Below, one piece after another: positions 27,048-35,642 of a stretch of DNA of 64,000 nucleotides. The translations under genes and the position numbers were made by a program. The notes under the pieces are model-generated. The model worked only from the letters and a program-made list of their open reading frames with translations, had not been told where the DNA came from and made no database searches. The stretch is from Epilithonimonas bovis DSM 19482. GTDB lineage: Bacteria; Bacteroidota; Bacteroidia; Flavobacteriales; Weeksellaceae. Position 1 is the stretch's first letter. Every line of letters begins with the position of its first letter. The stretch is from positions 1-64,000 of the forward strand of contig NZ_FTPU01000005.1 in assembly GCF_900108115.1 (NCBI RefSeq). The letters run 5' to 3'.

Positions 27048-29261
27048 TTACAGGCTTAGGATAATGCCGTTGTCCTTAAGCTGTTGTATGGGTCTGGAAA
27101 ACCAGAAGATTTCAAAATCGTCAAAGTGAGTTTCAAAATCATCCTTCAGTTGTTGTAAGGTGATTTTTCTCTGATTTTGAATTGGGTTTTCATCTAAAAT
27201 CCGGATCAGCCAATCTGCTTTTTCTTGGTCCAGTTCTATCTTTACGATGTTGGTTTTGAGATGAAAAGTAATCTGTTTGACTTGGCGAGACAATCCTTTT
27301 TTTGTTTTGGTCAGATCTTTTGTAATGACATTGCTGTCCATAAAAATAACCTTTGAGCTGCCTTTGAATCCGAAACTGTCTTCTTCTAAAAGGCAGTCAT
27401 GAATATAATCCGGATGAACGGTTGTCCTTGGAATTTTGAAATCAAACCAGTCCTGCAAAGGGATTTCGAAATTGATCCCATGCATATAATTAAACAATGA
27501 CTTCTTGAGACCAAAACTAAATTGGCTATGATCGATGCCGGTTTTATCCGTAAAATCTATATCATTGGTGGCAAAGGAAATATCCTGCTTAATAGGAGTG
27601 ACCCCAAATTCTTCCGGATTAATCCCAACTGGCGCATGTGCTGTCATCGCAAACTGATGCCAGAAGCCACTTTGAAGAATCCCCATTTCAAATAACTGGC
27701 GGACCATTTCCAGAGAATCTACCGTTTCCTGAATGGTTTGGGTCGGGTAGCCGTACATCAGATAGGCATGCACCATAATCCCGGCTTCTGTAAAATTTCT
27801 TGTTACTTTGGCGACCTGATCCACAGAAACGCCCTTATCAATCAGCTTCAGCAAACGGTCGCTGGCAACTTCTAATCCGCCTGAGACCGCTATGCATCCG
27901 GAGAGTTTCAGAAGAAAACACAAATCGCGGGTAAAACTTTTCTCAAACCGAATATTGGTCCACCACGTTACCACCAGATTCCGCTTCAGGATTTCCAGTG
28001 CAACTTCTCTCATCAATGCAGGTGGTGCGGCTTCATCCACAAAATGAAATCCTGTCTCTCCGGTGTTGGCTATCAGTTCTTCCATTCTGTCCACCAATAT
28101 TTTGGCTGACACAGGCTCATAAATTTTGATATAATCCAGTGATATATCACAGAAAGTGCATTTTCCCCAATAGCAACCGTGCGCCATCGTCAGCTTATTC
28201 CATCGGCCGTCGCTCCATAAACTGTGCATCGGGTTGGCAACTTCTATAACAGAAATATACTGGTTGAGATGCAAATCAGAGTAGTCTGGCGTCCCTATTT
28301 GAGACTGCTTGTAATCATGTCCGGTAGAATTATTTTTATAAACAACCTTGTTATTTTCTAATAAGAATGTCCTTTTATAAAGGCTTTCTCTTTGATTTTC
28401 ATTGACGGAATCATGCTGAGATTGAGCAATATTTTTAAATAATAATTCGATCGGAAGCTCGCCATCATCCAAAGTGATGAAATCAAAAAATTCAAACACT
28501 CTTGTATCTTTTACCTCTCTCAATTCTGTATTGGGGAAACCACCGCCCATTGCCGTCCTGATGTGTGGATACTGTTCTTTGATAAATTGGGCGCAACGGA
28601 AAGCCGAATATAAATTACCAGGAAAAGGAACCGAAAAACAGACCATTTTTGGCTGAACAAGGTCAATATTATCTTTCAGAATTTTTAAAGTGAGAGTATC
28701 TATATAACTTTCGTCACCGGTTATTTTCTGATAAAGTTCATCAAAAGAATTGGCACTTTTTCCCAGCCTTTCAGCATAGCGGCTAAAGCCAAAATCCGAA
28801 TCTATATTTTCAACGATATAATCGGAAAGATCCTCCAGATATAAAGTGGCCAGATGCTTCGCCTTGTCCTGTAAACCCATATTGCCAAATGCAAACTCCA
28901 TATCATCCAGCTGATTGAACCGCGATGCTTCCGGTAGAAAATTCATAGTACAAATTTGCCTGGCCAGTGTGGGATTTTGATTCTGCAGAAAGAGAATCAC
29001 CTGATCTATGGTCTTGATATAGTCTTCCCTCAACGCAAAAATCCGTTGGGAATTGTCGGAAATGATTTCAAAATCCGGACTGATACCGAAAATATTAATA
29101 AGCCCTTCTTTTGAAAAAAGCTGTAAAATAACTTCTATTCCCAGATCTGTCTGATAACTGGATATATCCTTGGTGTTGAGAAACCCCTTGATATAAGCCG
29201 TTGCAGGATATGGCGTATTGAGCTGGGTAAAAGGTGGCGTTATAAGGAGAAGATCTTTCAA
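27048..29261 (-). CDS. B12-binding-domain-type radical SAM protein
   Basis: A 737-residue protein. The N-terminal ~330 residues have the order seen in B12-binding radical SAM proteins (LLITPPFTQLNTPYPATAYI at the start, MVCFSVPFPGNLYSAFRCAQ and AMGGGFPNTELRE later). The Fe-S motif is GCYWGKCTFCD with Cys363, Cys368 and Cys371: the first spacing is four residues, not the usual three. Downstream radical SAM features include VSGGLEVASDRLLKLIDKGV and HAYLMYGYPTQTIQETVDSL. Substrate is unknown. A TATCTTTG box at 29275-29282 (minus) lies 14 bases before the ATG. The gene stands alone. Confidence 0.85.
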   Translation of the reverse strand: MKDLLLITPPFTQLNTPYPATAYIKGFLNTKDISSYQTDLGIEVILQLFSKEGLINIFGISPDFEIISDNSQRIFALREDYIKTIDQVILFLQNQNPTLARQICTMNFLPEASRFNQLDDMEFAFGNMGLQDKAKHLATLYLEDLSDYIVENIDSDFGFSRYAERLGKSANSFDELYQKITGDESYIDTLTLKILKDNIDLVQPKMVCFSVPFPGNLYSAFRCAQFIKEQYPHIRTAMGGGFPNTELREVKDTRVFEFFDFITLDDGELPIELLFKNIAQSQHDSVNENQRESLYKRTFLLENNKVVYKNNSTGHDYKQSQIGTPDYSDLHLNQYISVIEVANPMHSLWSDGRWNKLTMAHGCYWGKCTFCDISLDYIKIYEPVSAKILVDRMEELIANTGETGFHFVDEAAPPALMREVALEILKRNLVVTWWTNIRFEKSFTRDLCFLLKLSGCIAVSGGLEVASDRLLKLIDKGVSVDQVAKVTRNFTEAGIMVHAYLMYGYPTQTIQETVDSLEMVRQLFEMGILQSGFWHQFAMTAHAPVGINPEEFGVTPIKQDISFATNDIDFTDKTGIDHSQFSFGLKKSLFNYMHGINFEIPLQDWFDFKIPRTTVHPDYIHDCLLEEDSFGFKGSSKVIFMDSNVITKDLTKTKKGLSRQVKQITFHLKTNIVKIELDQEKADWLIRILDENPIQNQRKITLQQLKDDFETHFDDFEIFWFSRPIQQLKDNGIILSL

Positions 29262-29274
29262 AAATTATTTTTCG

Positions 29275-29282
29275 CAAAGATA
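29275..29282 (-). promoter_or_regulatory. -7 box of the radical SAM gene
   Basis: TATCTTTG on the minus strand, 13 bases before the ATG at 29259-29261, predicts a very short leader. Confidence 0.5.
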
Positions 29283-29352
29283 ATACTATTAAAACGTTAT
29301 CTCAACAAAAGAAAAACTCCAGCATATTATAAAAAATAGGTTGGAGTTCTAG

Positions 29353-29424
29353 TAGCCTCACCAGGAATCGAACCTGGATCTAAAGTTTAGGAAACTTCTA
29401 TTCTATCCGTTGAACTATGAGGCC
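29353..29424 (-). tRNA. tRNA-Arg (anticodon CCT)
   Basis: Full cloverleaf on the minus strand: acceptor GGCCTCA with TGAGGCT (one G-T pair), anticodon arm AGAAGT-TTCCTAA-ACTTTA with CCT at 34-36, T-arm CCAGG-TTCGATT-CCTGG and discriminator A. It reads AGG. CCA is not encoded. Confidence 0.95.
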
Positions 29425-29448
29425 TTAAATTTGGCTTGACAAAATTAG

Positions 29449-29958
29449 TTAATTTTCGTAAGTCTCAAAAGTTCCATCGGTATAAAAAAAGACAATTCTT
29501 CTAATTTCTTTTCGTTGTGCCTTTAAATTGTGACCATTATTTTCTAATCGCTGAGAATCGGATATTTTTTCTTGCGTTTGTCTTTGTACAGTTTTATCAA
29601 AATCTCGTGCATTGGAATTTGAAACCGGATCTTTGCCAAAGTTCTCATCGTCCAGCAAAGAAAAAAGATCAGGAAGTGATTTTTTCTCTTTTACTTTTGT
29701 TTCTTCATTATTCTTTTCAGTATCTGGTTTTTCAACATCTTTATTGTGGAGCATTTCACCTTTGCCGTTGATCAGCCAGTCCCATTCCAGATCAGGAAAA
29801 TTGTTCTTGATCTTCATGATAAAGTCCAGAGAAGGCTTGTTTCTCCCGGAGATAATATGAGAGATGCTGGATCGCTGAACTCCAATTTCTTCAGCAAATT
29901 CTGCAGGGCTTAACTCTGTATATTCTATTACTTTTGTAATTCTGTCATTAAATTCCAT
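29449..29958 (-). CDS. XRE-family helix-turn-helix regulator
   Basis: A 169-residue protein with an N-terminal Cro/C1-type HTH (residues 1-60): VIEYTELSPAEFAEEIGVQR, SSISHIISGRNKPSLDF and the continuing LEWDWLINGKGEM. This LxWLxxGxGxM form is common in Flavobacteriia. The middle (about 70-145) is a charged, low-complexity linker, and the end is a short strand-like tail (RRIVFFYTDGTFETYEN). It is probably a dimeric DNA-binding repressor. Three TTAC-N4-GTAA sites lie directly upstream, one of them across its own -7 box, which suggests autoregulation. No integrase or phage gene is near. Confidence 0.88.
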   Translation of the reverse strand: MEFNDRITKVIEYTELSPAEFAEEIGVQRSSISHIISGRNKPSLDFIMKIKNNFPDLEWDWLINGKGEMLHNKDVEKPDTEKNNEETKVKEKKSLPDLFSLLDDENFGKDPVSNSNARDFDKTVQRQTQEKISDSQRLENNGHNLKAQRKEIRRIVFFYTDGTFETYEN

Positions 29959-29959
29959 T

Positions 29960-30026
29960 TCACAAATGTAAAAAATAAATTAGAATATTAAATTACAATT
30001 GTAACGCAGATTATTTACTTTTGTAA
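29960..30026. promoter_or_regulatory. Divergent promoter with three TTAC-N4-GTAA operator-like sites
   Basis: Sites: TCACAAATGTAA (29960-29971, one mismatch), TTACAATTGTAA (29993-30004, perfect 12-base palindrome) and TTACTTTTGTAA (30015-30026). Start-to-start distances are 33 and 22 bases, three and two helical turns. The first overlaps the minus-strand box TACATTTG (29963-29970) of the XRE gene, whose ATG is only 4 bases further, so its message may be leaderless. The third overlaps a plus-strand box TACTTTTG (30016-30023). Confidence 0.65.
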
Positions 30027-30339
30027 ACCTATTTATATTACGTGTTTCTTATTGGGGATAACGATTCAACTTATTAAGAGACAGTGTTTTATAAGTTAAT
30101 TTGTAAATAAGTATGCTTACAATTAGAATCTACAGCAGATAGTTGTGGAAAACAGAGTAATCGTAAATAGAGGGTAAAAATAATTCAATACTCCATGATC
30201 ATAACTCGAATACGAACCATTAACATATACGAGCTCATTAATGCTAATATAAAGCGATATGAATATTAAACTATGATGATGGAACTATAAAACGCTGAAA
30301 TTGGTACATCACTAAAATAATGTTGAACCGACACAGTAC
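30027..30339 (+). ncRNA. Candidate noncoding transcript opposite the XRE regulator
   Basis: The 518-base gap between the XRE gene and the TerC gene contains no convincing gene. A plus-strand TACTTTTG box (30016-30023) starts it and a strong hairpin terminator (30340-30379) ends it, giving a potential RNA of about 350 bases. Inside is a hairpin AACTTAT...ATAAGTT (around 30068-30096). The longest plus-strand frame is only 24 codons (from ATG 30195). It does not look like tmRNA, RNase P RNA or SRP RNA. The terminator may instead belong to the converging TerC gene. Confidence 0.35.
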
Positions 30340-30379
30340 AAAAATCCGCATCGTATATAAGAATATGATGCGGATTTTT
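30340..30379. terminator. Bidirectional terminator
   Basis: Perfect 13-base stem AAAAATCCGCATC (30340-30352) with GATGCGGATTTTT (30367-30379), loop 14 bases, with A and T runs for both directions. It lies about 97 bases beyond the TerC stop. Confidence 0.85.
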
Positions 30380-30476
30380 AAGTCAAATTTTACCCTGGCT
30401 TTTATAAAATAGAAGTTATTATAAGATAGTTGAACGTATAATTTGTTACAAAATGGTAGTTAAATTGAAACATGGA

Positions 30477-31529
30477 TTAAATATGCTGCGGCTTTTTTGC
30501 AGGGAAGAGTAGGGAAGCACCAATGCTAATTACCAATATCGAGATGATCACAATCAATGAATGAGAGGTCCCGAAACCGATATCATCCAGATAATGATGG
30601 AAGATCATTTTTAGTCCGATAAAGGCTAATAATGCAGCCAGACCAACTTTGAGAAAACGAAATTTATTAACAATACCGGCCAGCAAAAAGAACATAGAAC
30701 GTAGTCCGATGATTGCAAAAATATTGGAGAAAAACACGATGTAAGGATCCTTAGTGACAGAAAAAATCGCAGGAATACTGTCAACAGCAAAGATAAGATC
30801 TGTTAGTTCTATTATAATAAGGACTAGGAAAAGAGGTGTCATCTTCTTTACGCCATCTACAACGGTGAAAAAATGGTTGCCAACAAATTGGTTATGCACC
30901 TTAAAGTGCTTTTGTGCAAACTTAACGACGGGATGATGTTGGGGATCAATCTTCTCGTGTTTATTTCTTTCGATAAACATTTTGATACCGGTATACACCA
31001 GGAAGGCTCCGAAGATGTACATAATCCAGTCAAATTTCTGAATAAGGGCAGCACCAATAAATATAAAAATAAAACGCATGGCAATGGCTCCAAAAATCCC
31101 CCAGAATAAAACCCGATGGTAATTGCTTGGCGCAACACCAAAACCACTAAATATGAGAAGCATTACAAAAATGTTATCCACAGACAATGCATACTCCACA
31201 ACATAGCCTGTTAAAAACTCCAACCCGAGATTCTTATCATATAACATAATGCTGTATTCCAAATTGCCCGGTACGATCTTGATTGGGTGATGATGTCTCT
31301 TGACAATCTCCTGCAAACGCTCCATACTGTCTATACCGTGTATTAGATGGCCATAGTAGGTGAGTAGTATATAAAACCCTAATGCCAGAAGAACCATGAA
31401 AACACTCATCAGTCCCGCTTGCTTTAGAGAGACCGAGGCTTTCTTTTTGGTAAAAATCCCAAGATCCAAAACCAGAATCGCCACAATAAAAATTAGAAAT
31501 CCAATGAGGAATAGAAGTTCGTTGCTCAT
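30477..31529 (-). CDS. TerC/Alx-family integral membrane protein
   Basis: A 350-residue protein with about nine membrane helices. TerC-family motifs with acidic residues inside membranes are clear: EYALSVDNIFVMLLIFSGFG and IIIELTDLIFAVDSIPAIFS, plus SNIFAIIGLRSMFFLLAGI. This long form corresponds to the Alx/TerC group; E. coli Alx exports manganese and TerC proteins have been tied to metallation of secreted proteins and tellurite resistance. No ter operon partner is present, so general Mn/metal homeostasis is the likelier role. A TACTTTTG box (31548-31555, minus) precedes it. Confidence 0.92.
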   Translation of the reverse strand: MSNELLFLIGFLIFIVAILVLDLGIFTKKKASVSLKQAGLMSVFMVLLALGFYILLTYYGHLIHGIDSMERLQEIVKRHHHPIKIVPGNLEYSIMLYDKNLGLEFLTGYVVEYALSVDNIFVMLLIFSGFGVAPSNYHRVLFWGIFGAIAMRFIFIFIGAALIQKFDWIMYIFGAFLVYTGIKMFIERNKHEKIDPQHHPVVKFAQKHFKVHNQFVGNHFFTVVDGVKKMTPLFLVLIIIELTDLIFAVDSIPAIFSVTKDPYIVFFSNIFAIIGLRSMFFLLAGIVNKFRFLKVGLAALLAFIGLKMIFHHYLDDIGFGTSHSLIVIISILVISIGASLLFPAKKPQHI

Positions 31530-31547
31530 AACTGTTATTTATTGTCG

Positions 31548-31555
31548 CAAAAGTA
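31548..31555 (-). promoter_or_regulatory. -7 box of the TerC gene
   Basis: TACTTTTG on the minus strand, 18 bases before the ATG at 31527-31529. Confidence 0.5.
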
Positions 31556-31817
31556 GGGAATTAATTAGAATTTAGCCTTTTACACATTTGTAAAAACTAA
31601 CAATTTAAAGCTAAAATATTGTTTAGTGAATTGATGAACAGTTCGTGAAATAAGGCTAATTACTCACTTAAAGTAAGATTAAAAATTAGCTTTATATAAA
31701 ATATTTAAAATACTGGTTTTTAGTTATTTGTATTTTTAAAATAATAATTATTCAATTAACAAAATAATCAACAGACAAACTGTCATCTGAAGGTGTTTAA
31801 TGTGTTTACAAATGTAA
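31556..31817. other. AT-rich intergenic stretch, nothing recognised
   Basis: Between the divergent TerC and M14 genes are about 330 bases without a gene. Apart from the two promoters I see only A+T-rich sequence and a small TTTACACATTTGTAAA inverted repeat around 31579-31594, which could be a binding site. Confidence 0.4.
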
Positions 31818-31849
31818 TTTGTTTTCAAAAAATATTAATGTTAATTTTG
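31818..31849 (+). promoter_or_regulatory. Full Bacteroidota promoter of the M14 peptidase gene
   Basis: TTTG (31818-31821), a 20-base spacer, then TAATTTTG (31842-31849): both consensus elements at standard distance. The ATG at 31859 is only 9 bases past the -7 box, so the leader would be nearly absent. Confidence 0.7.
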
Positions 31850-31858
31850 TGAAAGTAA

Positions 31859-32980
31859 ATGAATACAGATATGAGCCTTAATTTCCCTTATGTTAGAAAT
31901 GTAAACTTCCCAGAACGCTATATTTCTCCGGAAAAACTATCAGAATACTTAGCGAGCAATTACAGCGATTATATAGAACTGATAGGAAGGTCAAGTCTAG
32001 GCAGGCCAATTTATATGTTAAGCCTTGGGAAAGGTCGATTAAAGGTGGCTGCATGGTCTCAGATGCACGGCAATGAATCTACGGCAACCCTGGCAATGCT
32101 GGATTTACTTGCTATTTTTGAAAATCATCCTGATATAAAAGAAAAGTTGTTTGATCTGATACAACTTGATTTTATCTTTATGTTGAATCCTGATGGTTCC
32201 GAAGTCTGGACCAGGCGCAATGCTTATGATATTGACATTAACAGGGATTTCTTACGGACTTCCAGCAAAGAGATGAAAATTCTAAAAAAGCAGATTCTGG
32301 AGAACAACTACGATTATCTATTAAATCTTCATGATCAGCGTACCATTTTTACAACCGATGGCGTGCATCCTGCAACGCTTTCTTTTTTGTCGCCATCAGA
32401 AAATAAAGACCGGGATATTACAGAAAACAGGAAAAAAAGCATGGCCGTGATTGCCTCTGTATTTTTGCAGATGAAGCAGACGTTGCCCAACCGAATTGCA
32501 AAATACACCGATGAGTTTTATCCAACATCCAGCGGTGACAATTTTATGAAAGCAGGAATTCCTACCATATTATTCGAAGGTGGGTTTTATGAGAATGATT
32601 TAGAAAGATCCAAAACCCGTGAGTTTTACACAGAAGCGATCTATTATTCTTTAAAAGCTATGTCTGTGCTGCAAGGCGGTACTTTAGGATATGAGACTTA
32701 TTTTGATATTCCTCAAAACAGAGAATCGCATTTTGATATAATCTACAGAAATGTTAAACTTAACACCGAGTTTGATTGCATTTTGGATATTGCCGTACAG
32801 TACAGAGAAATTATGGATGATGATAACCGCCTGACATATGTACCTTATGTCATAGAAGTTGGCGACCTCAATCATAAAAAAGGCTGGCAAGAAATTGACT
32901 GTACAGATAAGAAATTTGTTTCTCTTAAAAAATTTCCCAAACTTGATGCTGTTGTCGATTTTACGATTGAAGACAAATAA
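31859..32980 (+). CDS. M14-family metallocarboxypeptidase-like protein
   Basis: A 373-residue zinc peptidase without signal peptide, so cytoplasmic. Zinc ligands are His70 and Glu73 in QMHGNES and His158 in LLNLHDQR; the catalytic Glu240 is in PTILFEGGFY. RNAYDIDINRDF gives the substrate-binding Asn-Arg. The C-terminal ~90 residues form an added beta domain. Members cut C-terminal residues from peptides or cell-wall peptides. It stands alone behind a consensus promoter. Confidence 0.88.
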   Translation: MNTDMSLNFPYVRNVNFPERYISPEKLSEYLASNYSDYIELIGRSSLGRPIYMLSLGKGRLKVAAWSQMHGNESTATLAMLDLLAIFENHPDIKEKLFDLIQLDFIFMLNPDGSEVWTRRNAYDIDINRDFLRTSSKEMKILKKQILENNYDYLLNLHDQRTIFTTDGVHPATLSFLSPSENKDRDITENRKKSMAVIASVFLQMKQTLPNRIAKYTDEFYPTSSGDNFMKAGIPTILFEGGFYENDLERSKTREFYTEAIYYSLKAMSVLQGGTLGYETYFDIPQNRESHFDIIYRNVKLNTEFDCILDIAVQYREIMDDDNRLTYVPYVIEVGDLNHKKGWQEIDCTDKKFVSLKKFPKLDAVVDFTIEDK

Positions 32981-33321
32981 TATAATGTTAGATCTGCAAA
33001 ATGATAAATCCAGATTGCAGATTTTAATCGCAGGATCTTTATTAATATTAGATATGCTTGAAATTTATAATTAATGATCCTGGAGAATTAAAATTTTATT
33101 TTCAGGCTCAATGCTTAAGAAAAATATCTTTTGTTATTATCCAATTTAACATAATATAAATTATAGGACATTTTGAAAATATTATATATCAGCGCCTTAT
33201 AATGATTAAGGCATTGGTGCTTATCAGGATAATAAAGGTAACCTGACCTATCAGTCACACAAAGCCATTAATTATACCAAAGGTCTCAGGTTTGCACCCT
33301 CGGATTGTCAATCATTCAGAT
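32981..33321. other. Intergenic stretch with a possible gene fragment
   Basis: About 350 bases without a whole gene. From 33213 to the TAA at 33321-33323 a plus-strand frame reads IGAYQDNKGNLTYQSHKAIN followed by YTKGLRFAPSDCQSFR. Its normal-looking composition suggests the tail of a lost gene, but I cannot name the family. A short imperfect AGAT/ATCT-rich inverted pair lies at 32990-33045. Confidence 0.25.
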
Positions 33322-33353
33322 AAAAAACAACAGCAGCTAAAAAAGCTGCTGTT
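33322..33353 (-). terminator. Terminator of the glucan-degradation genes
   Basis: Stem AACAGCAGCT (33329-33338) with AGCTGCTGTT (33344-33353). On the minus strand it is followed by GTTTTTT, so it ends the GH30-GH16-GH30 transcript. Confidence 0.85.
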
Positions 33354-33377
33354 ATCAAACCCTAAAAAATTTATAAT

Positions 33378-34817
33378 TTATAAAATTATAGTCTGTATAG
33401 AATGTGCCGGTGCGGCAAGCTTAGATGATTTGCCCTCAATCCAGAGGTTATAATCTGTATCGGTATCACTCTCATTCATTACGACAACTACCAGTTCGCC
33501 ATTTTCGTTCAAAAAACTGGTCGACAATAGATAATCTTTGTTGGTGGAACTGCCAACCCGTTGCGCATTTGGTTTTATATATTTTGAGATGTGCCCTATG
33601 TAATAATATTCATAGGTATAGTGTAATTCTCCGGTTTTCGTATCGGCAATAACGGGTGCAAAACAGTAGTTGCCAACATGGTTGGGCCCACCTTTCTCAT
33701 CCAGCAAAATGTTCCAGTCTGTCCATCCGGCAGTACCTTTGTTAAAGTCATTGATCATATTTCGGCCGTACAGTTCTCCTAAACTTACATCGTAAATTTT
33801 TGAAAAATCAAATTGTTCTTTGCAACCCTCTGTAAAAATCAGGAATTTATCAGGAAAGGCACGGCGGGTTTCAGAAAGATTATCAAACAGCTGAGATTTG
33901 TTATTCCATGTTTCATACCAGTGGTAGCCGATTCCGTGGGCATATTTGGATGTTTCCGGATCCTGCAAAGTGGTGGTAGCTCTCTGGTACAGCAGGTCCC
34001 TGTTATGATCCCAAATGATGACCTGTTTGTCTTTGTAGCCATTTTGCCACAAAGTAGGCCCCAGATTATTTTTTAAGAATTTTGCTTCTTCTTCTGCTGT
34101 ATAGATGCATGATTCCCATTTTTGAGTGGCCATGGCTTCATTTTGAATGGTGAGTCCCCAAACCGGAATTTTTTTCTTCTCATATTCCTGAATAAAACGG
34201 ATATAATAATTGGCCCATATCTGGTAATATTTGTTCAGTAACCGGCCTCCCTGCAACATACTGTTGTTAGATTTCATCCATGCGGGAGGACTCCAGGGGC
34301 TGAAAAAAAATTTGAAATTTTTGGGATCGATCCTCTGTTGCGCCAACTTAATCAACGGAATTTTAAACCGTTCATCATGTTGGATGTCAAAAGATTTGAG
34401 TGATGTATCATTATCCTTGATATAAGTATAACTGTCGCTGGAAAAATCGCAGGAGTTCATATTGGTTCTGATCATAGTGTAGCCCAATCCGGTTTTGCCA
34501 TAATAAGCTTCCAAAAGTTCTTCCTGCTTGTGTTTAGGCAACTTCGCAAAAACCTCTGCAGAAGCATCTGTAATGGCACCGCCAATCCCTATTAATTTTT
34601 GATATTTAAAATCCGGATCTACAAAAACGCAGACATCGGTCTCTTTTGGTTGTGGAAAATCCACGAATTTTGCATTAGGCTTCAGGGCAAATTTCTCGTT
34701 GTTCTTTTGAGAGGTGATAACCACCCGGCCCTCCTTCATGCCTTTTTTCCAGTAATTCTGGGCATTGGTATTAATAATCATTCCTGTTATTAAGCATGAT
34801 AATATGATTCTTTTCAT
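33378..34817 (-). CDS. Glycoside hydrolase family 30 beta-glucanase
   Basis: A 479-residue secreted enzyme with a signal peptide (MIINTNAQ, about 20). The GH30 (beta/alpha)8 barrel has LIGIGGAITDASAEVFAKL, SPWSPPAWMKSNNSMLQGG, acid/base Glu227 in GLTIQNEAM and nucleophile Glu330 in FLIFTEGC. The side beta-domain closes the chain (GELVVVVMNESD to the end). Family members of this type act on glucosylceramide or beta-1,6-glucan; next to GH16, a beta-1,6-glucanase role is likely. It is the last gene of the minus-strand cluster, 24 bases behind the GH16 gene. Confidence 0.9.
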   Translation of the reverse strand: MKRIILSCLITGMIINTNAQNYWKKGMKEGRVVITSQKNNEKFALKPNAKFVDFPQPKETDVCVFVDPDFKYQKLIGIGGAITDASAEVFAKLPKHKQEELLEAYYGKTGLGYTMIRTNMNSCDFSSDSYTYIKDNDTSLKSFDIQHDERFKIPLIKLAQQRIDPKNFKFFFSPWSPPAWMKSNNSMLQGGRLLNKYYQIWANYYIRFIQEYEKKKIPVWGLTIQNEAMATQKWESCIYTAEEEAKFLKNNLGPTLWQNGYKDKQVIIWDHNRDLLYQRATTTLQDPETSKYAHGIGYHWYETWNNKSQLFDNLSETRRAFPDKFLIFTEGCKEQFDFSKIYDVSLGELYGRNMINDFNKGTAGWTDWNILLDEKGGPNHVGNYCFAPVIADTKTGELHYTYEYYYIGHISKYIKPNAQRVGSSTNKDYLLSTSFLNENGELVVVVMNESDTDTDYNLWIEGKSSKLAAPAHSIQTIIL

Positions 34818-34841
34818 TATTGGTTATAGAATGATATTTGG

Positions 34842-35630
34842 TTATTTAATTAATTTATAAATTCTGACGTAATCAATGAGAAATTTTTGAGGATAAATAC
34901 CGGAATCAACGCCTTCTTTCCCACACCAGTTTCCGCCAACAGCCTGATTGATGATCAAATAAAAGGGCTGGTCAAATGGCCACGACTCGTAGGTTTTTTC
35001 TGTATTGACATAAGTGAAATAATGATGGTTATCCACATACATCTCTATTTTATCAGGACTCCAGTCCGCTCTGTAAATATGAAATTTTTTGGTAGCATCC
35101 TTCACAATGATGGTATCGGTCTTTTGGGTTCCTATTATATGGTTGTACTTTTTGGTATGTACAGATCCGTGGATAAAACCCTCGTGATAGCCAACGTGTT
35201 CCATAATATCAATTTCGCCATCATCTGGCCATTTTTTTAAATTTTGGCTCAGCATCCATATTGCAGGCCATGTCCCTTTGCCTTTTGGTAATTTTGCACG
35301 TACCTCTATACTCCCATATTGGAAAGGAAAAGTATTTTTGGTAACCAATTTGGCAGAAGTATAATCCCGATTTTCCCATTTTTCTTTTCGGGCTTCTATA
35401 ATAAGATGTCCGTCCTCTACCCTTGCATTATCTGTTCTGTTATTGGTATAAAACTGCAATTCATTGTTTCCAAAACCGTTACCGCCAACTTCGCAGGTCC
35501 ATTTGGCAGGATCGGGTAAACCTGGTTGGTTAAATTCATCATGCCAAACCAGCTTTTTCCCATTATGATACGTTTTGCAGGACAGCATGGCTAAAGCTGC
35601 AATCAGCTGCAAAGTAGTTCTGATACTCAT
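34842..35630 (-). CDS. Glycoside hydrolase family 16 beta-glucanase (laminarinase-like) lipoprotein
   Basis: A 262-residue lipoprotein (lipobox AMLSC, Cys18). The GH16 jelly roll has LVWHDEFNQPGLPDPAKW, GKGTWPAIWML and the catalytic loop DGEIDIMEHVG with Glu139, Asp141 and Glu144; the methionine bulge (EIDIME) is the beta-1,3-glucanase type. FYLIINQAVGGNWCG and a final DYVRIYK strand are also typical. It should cut beta-1,3-glucan such as laminarin or fungal wall glucan. It lies between two GH30 genes on one strand. Confidence 0.93.
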   Translation of the reverse strand: MSIRTTLQLIAALAMLSCKTYHNGKKLVWHDEFNQPGLPDPAKWTCEVGGNGFGNNELQFYTNNRTDNARVEDGHLIIEARKEKWENRDYTSAKLVTKNTFPFQYGSIEVRAKLPKGKGTWPAIWMLSQNLKKWPDDGEIDIMEHVGYHEGFIHGSVHTKKYNHIIGTQKTDTIIVKDATKKFHIYRADWSPDKIEMYVDNHHYFTYVNTEKTYESWPFDQPFYLIINQAVGGNWCGKEGVDSGIYPQKFLIDYVRIYKLIK

Positions 35631-35642
35631 TAAATGTTATTA

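Noticed and set aside
29353-30026. tRNA-Arg(CCT) with a neighbouring XRE regulator as the edge of a prophage
   Set aside because: No integrase, phage gene or repeated tRNA end is nearby; the surrounding genes are housekeeping.
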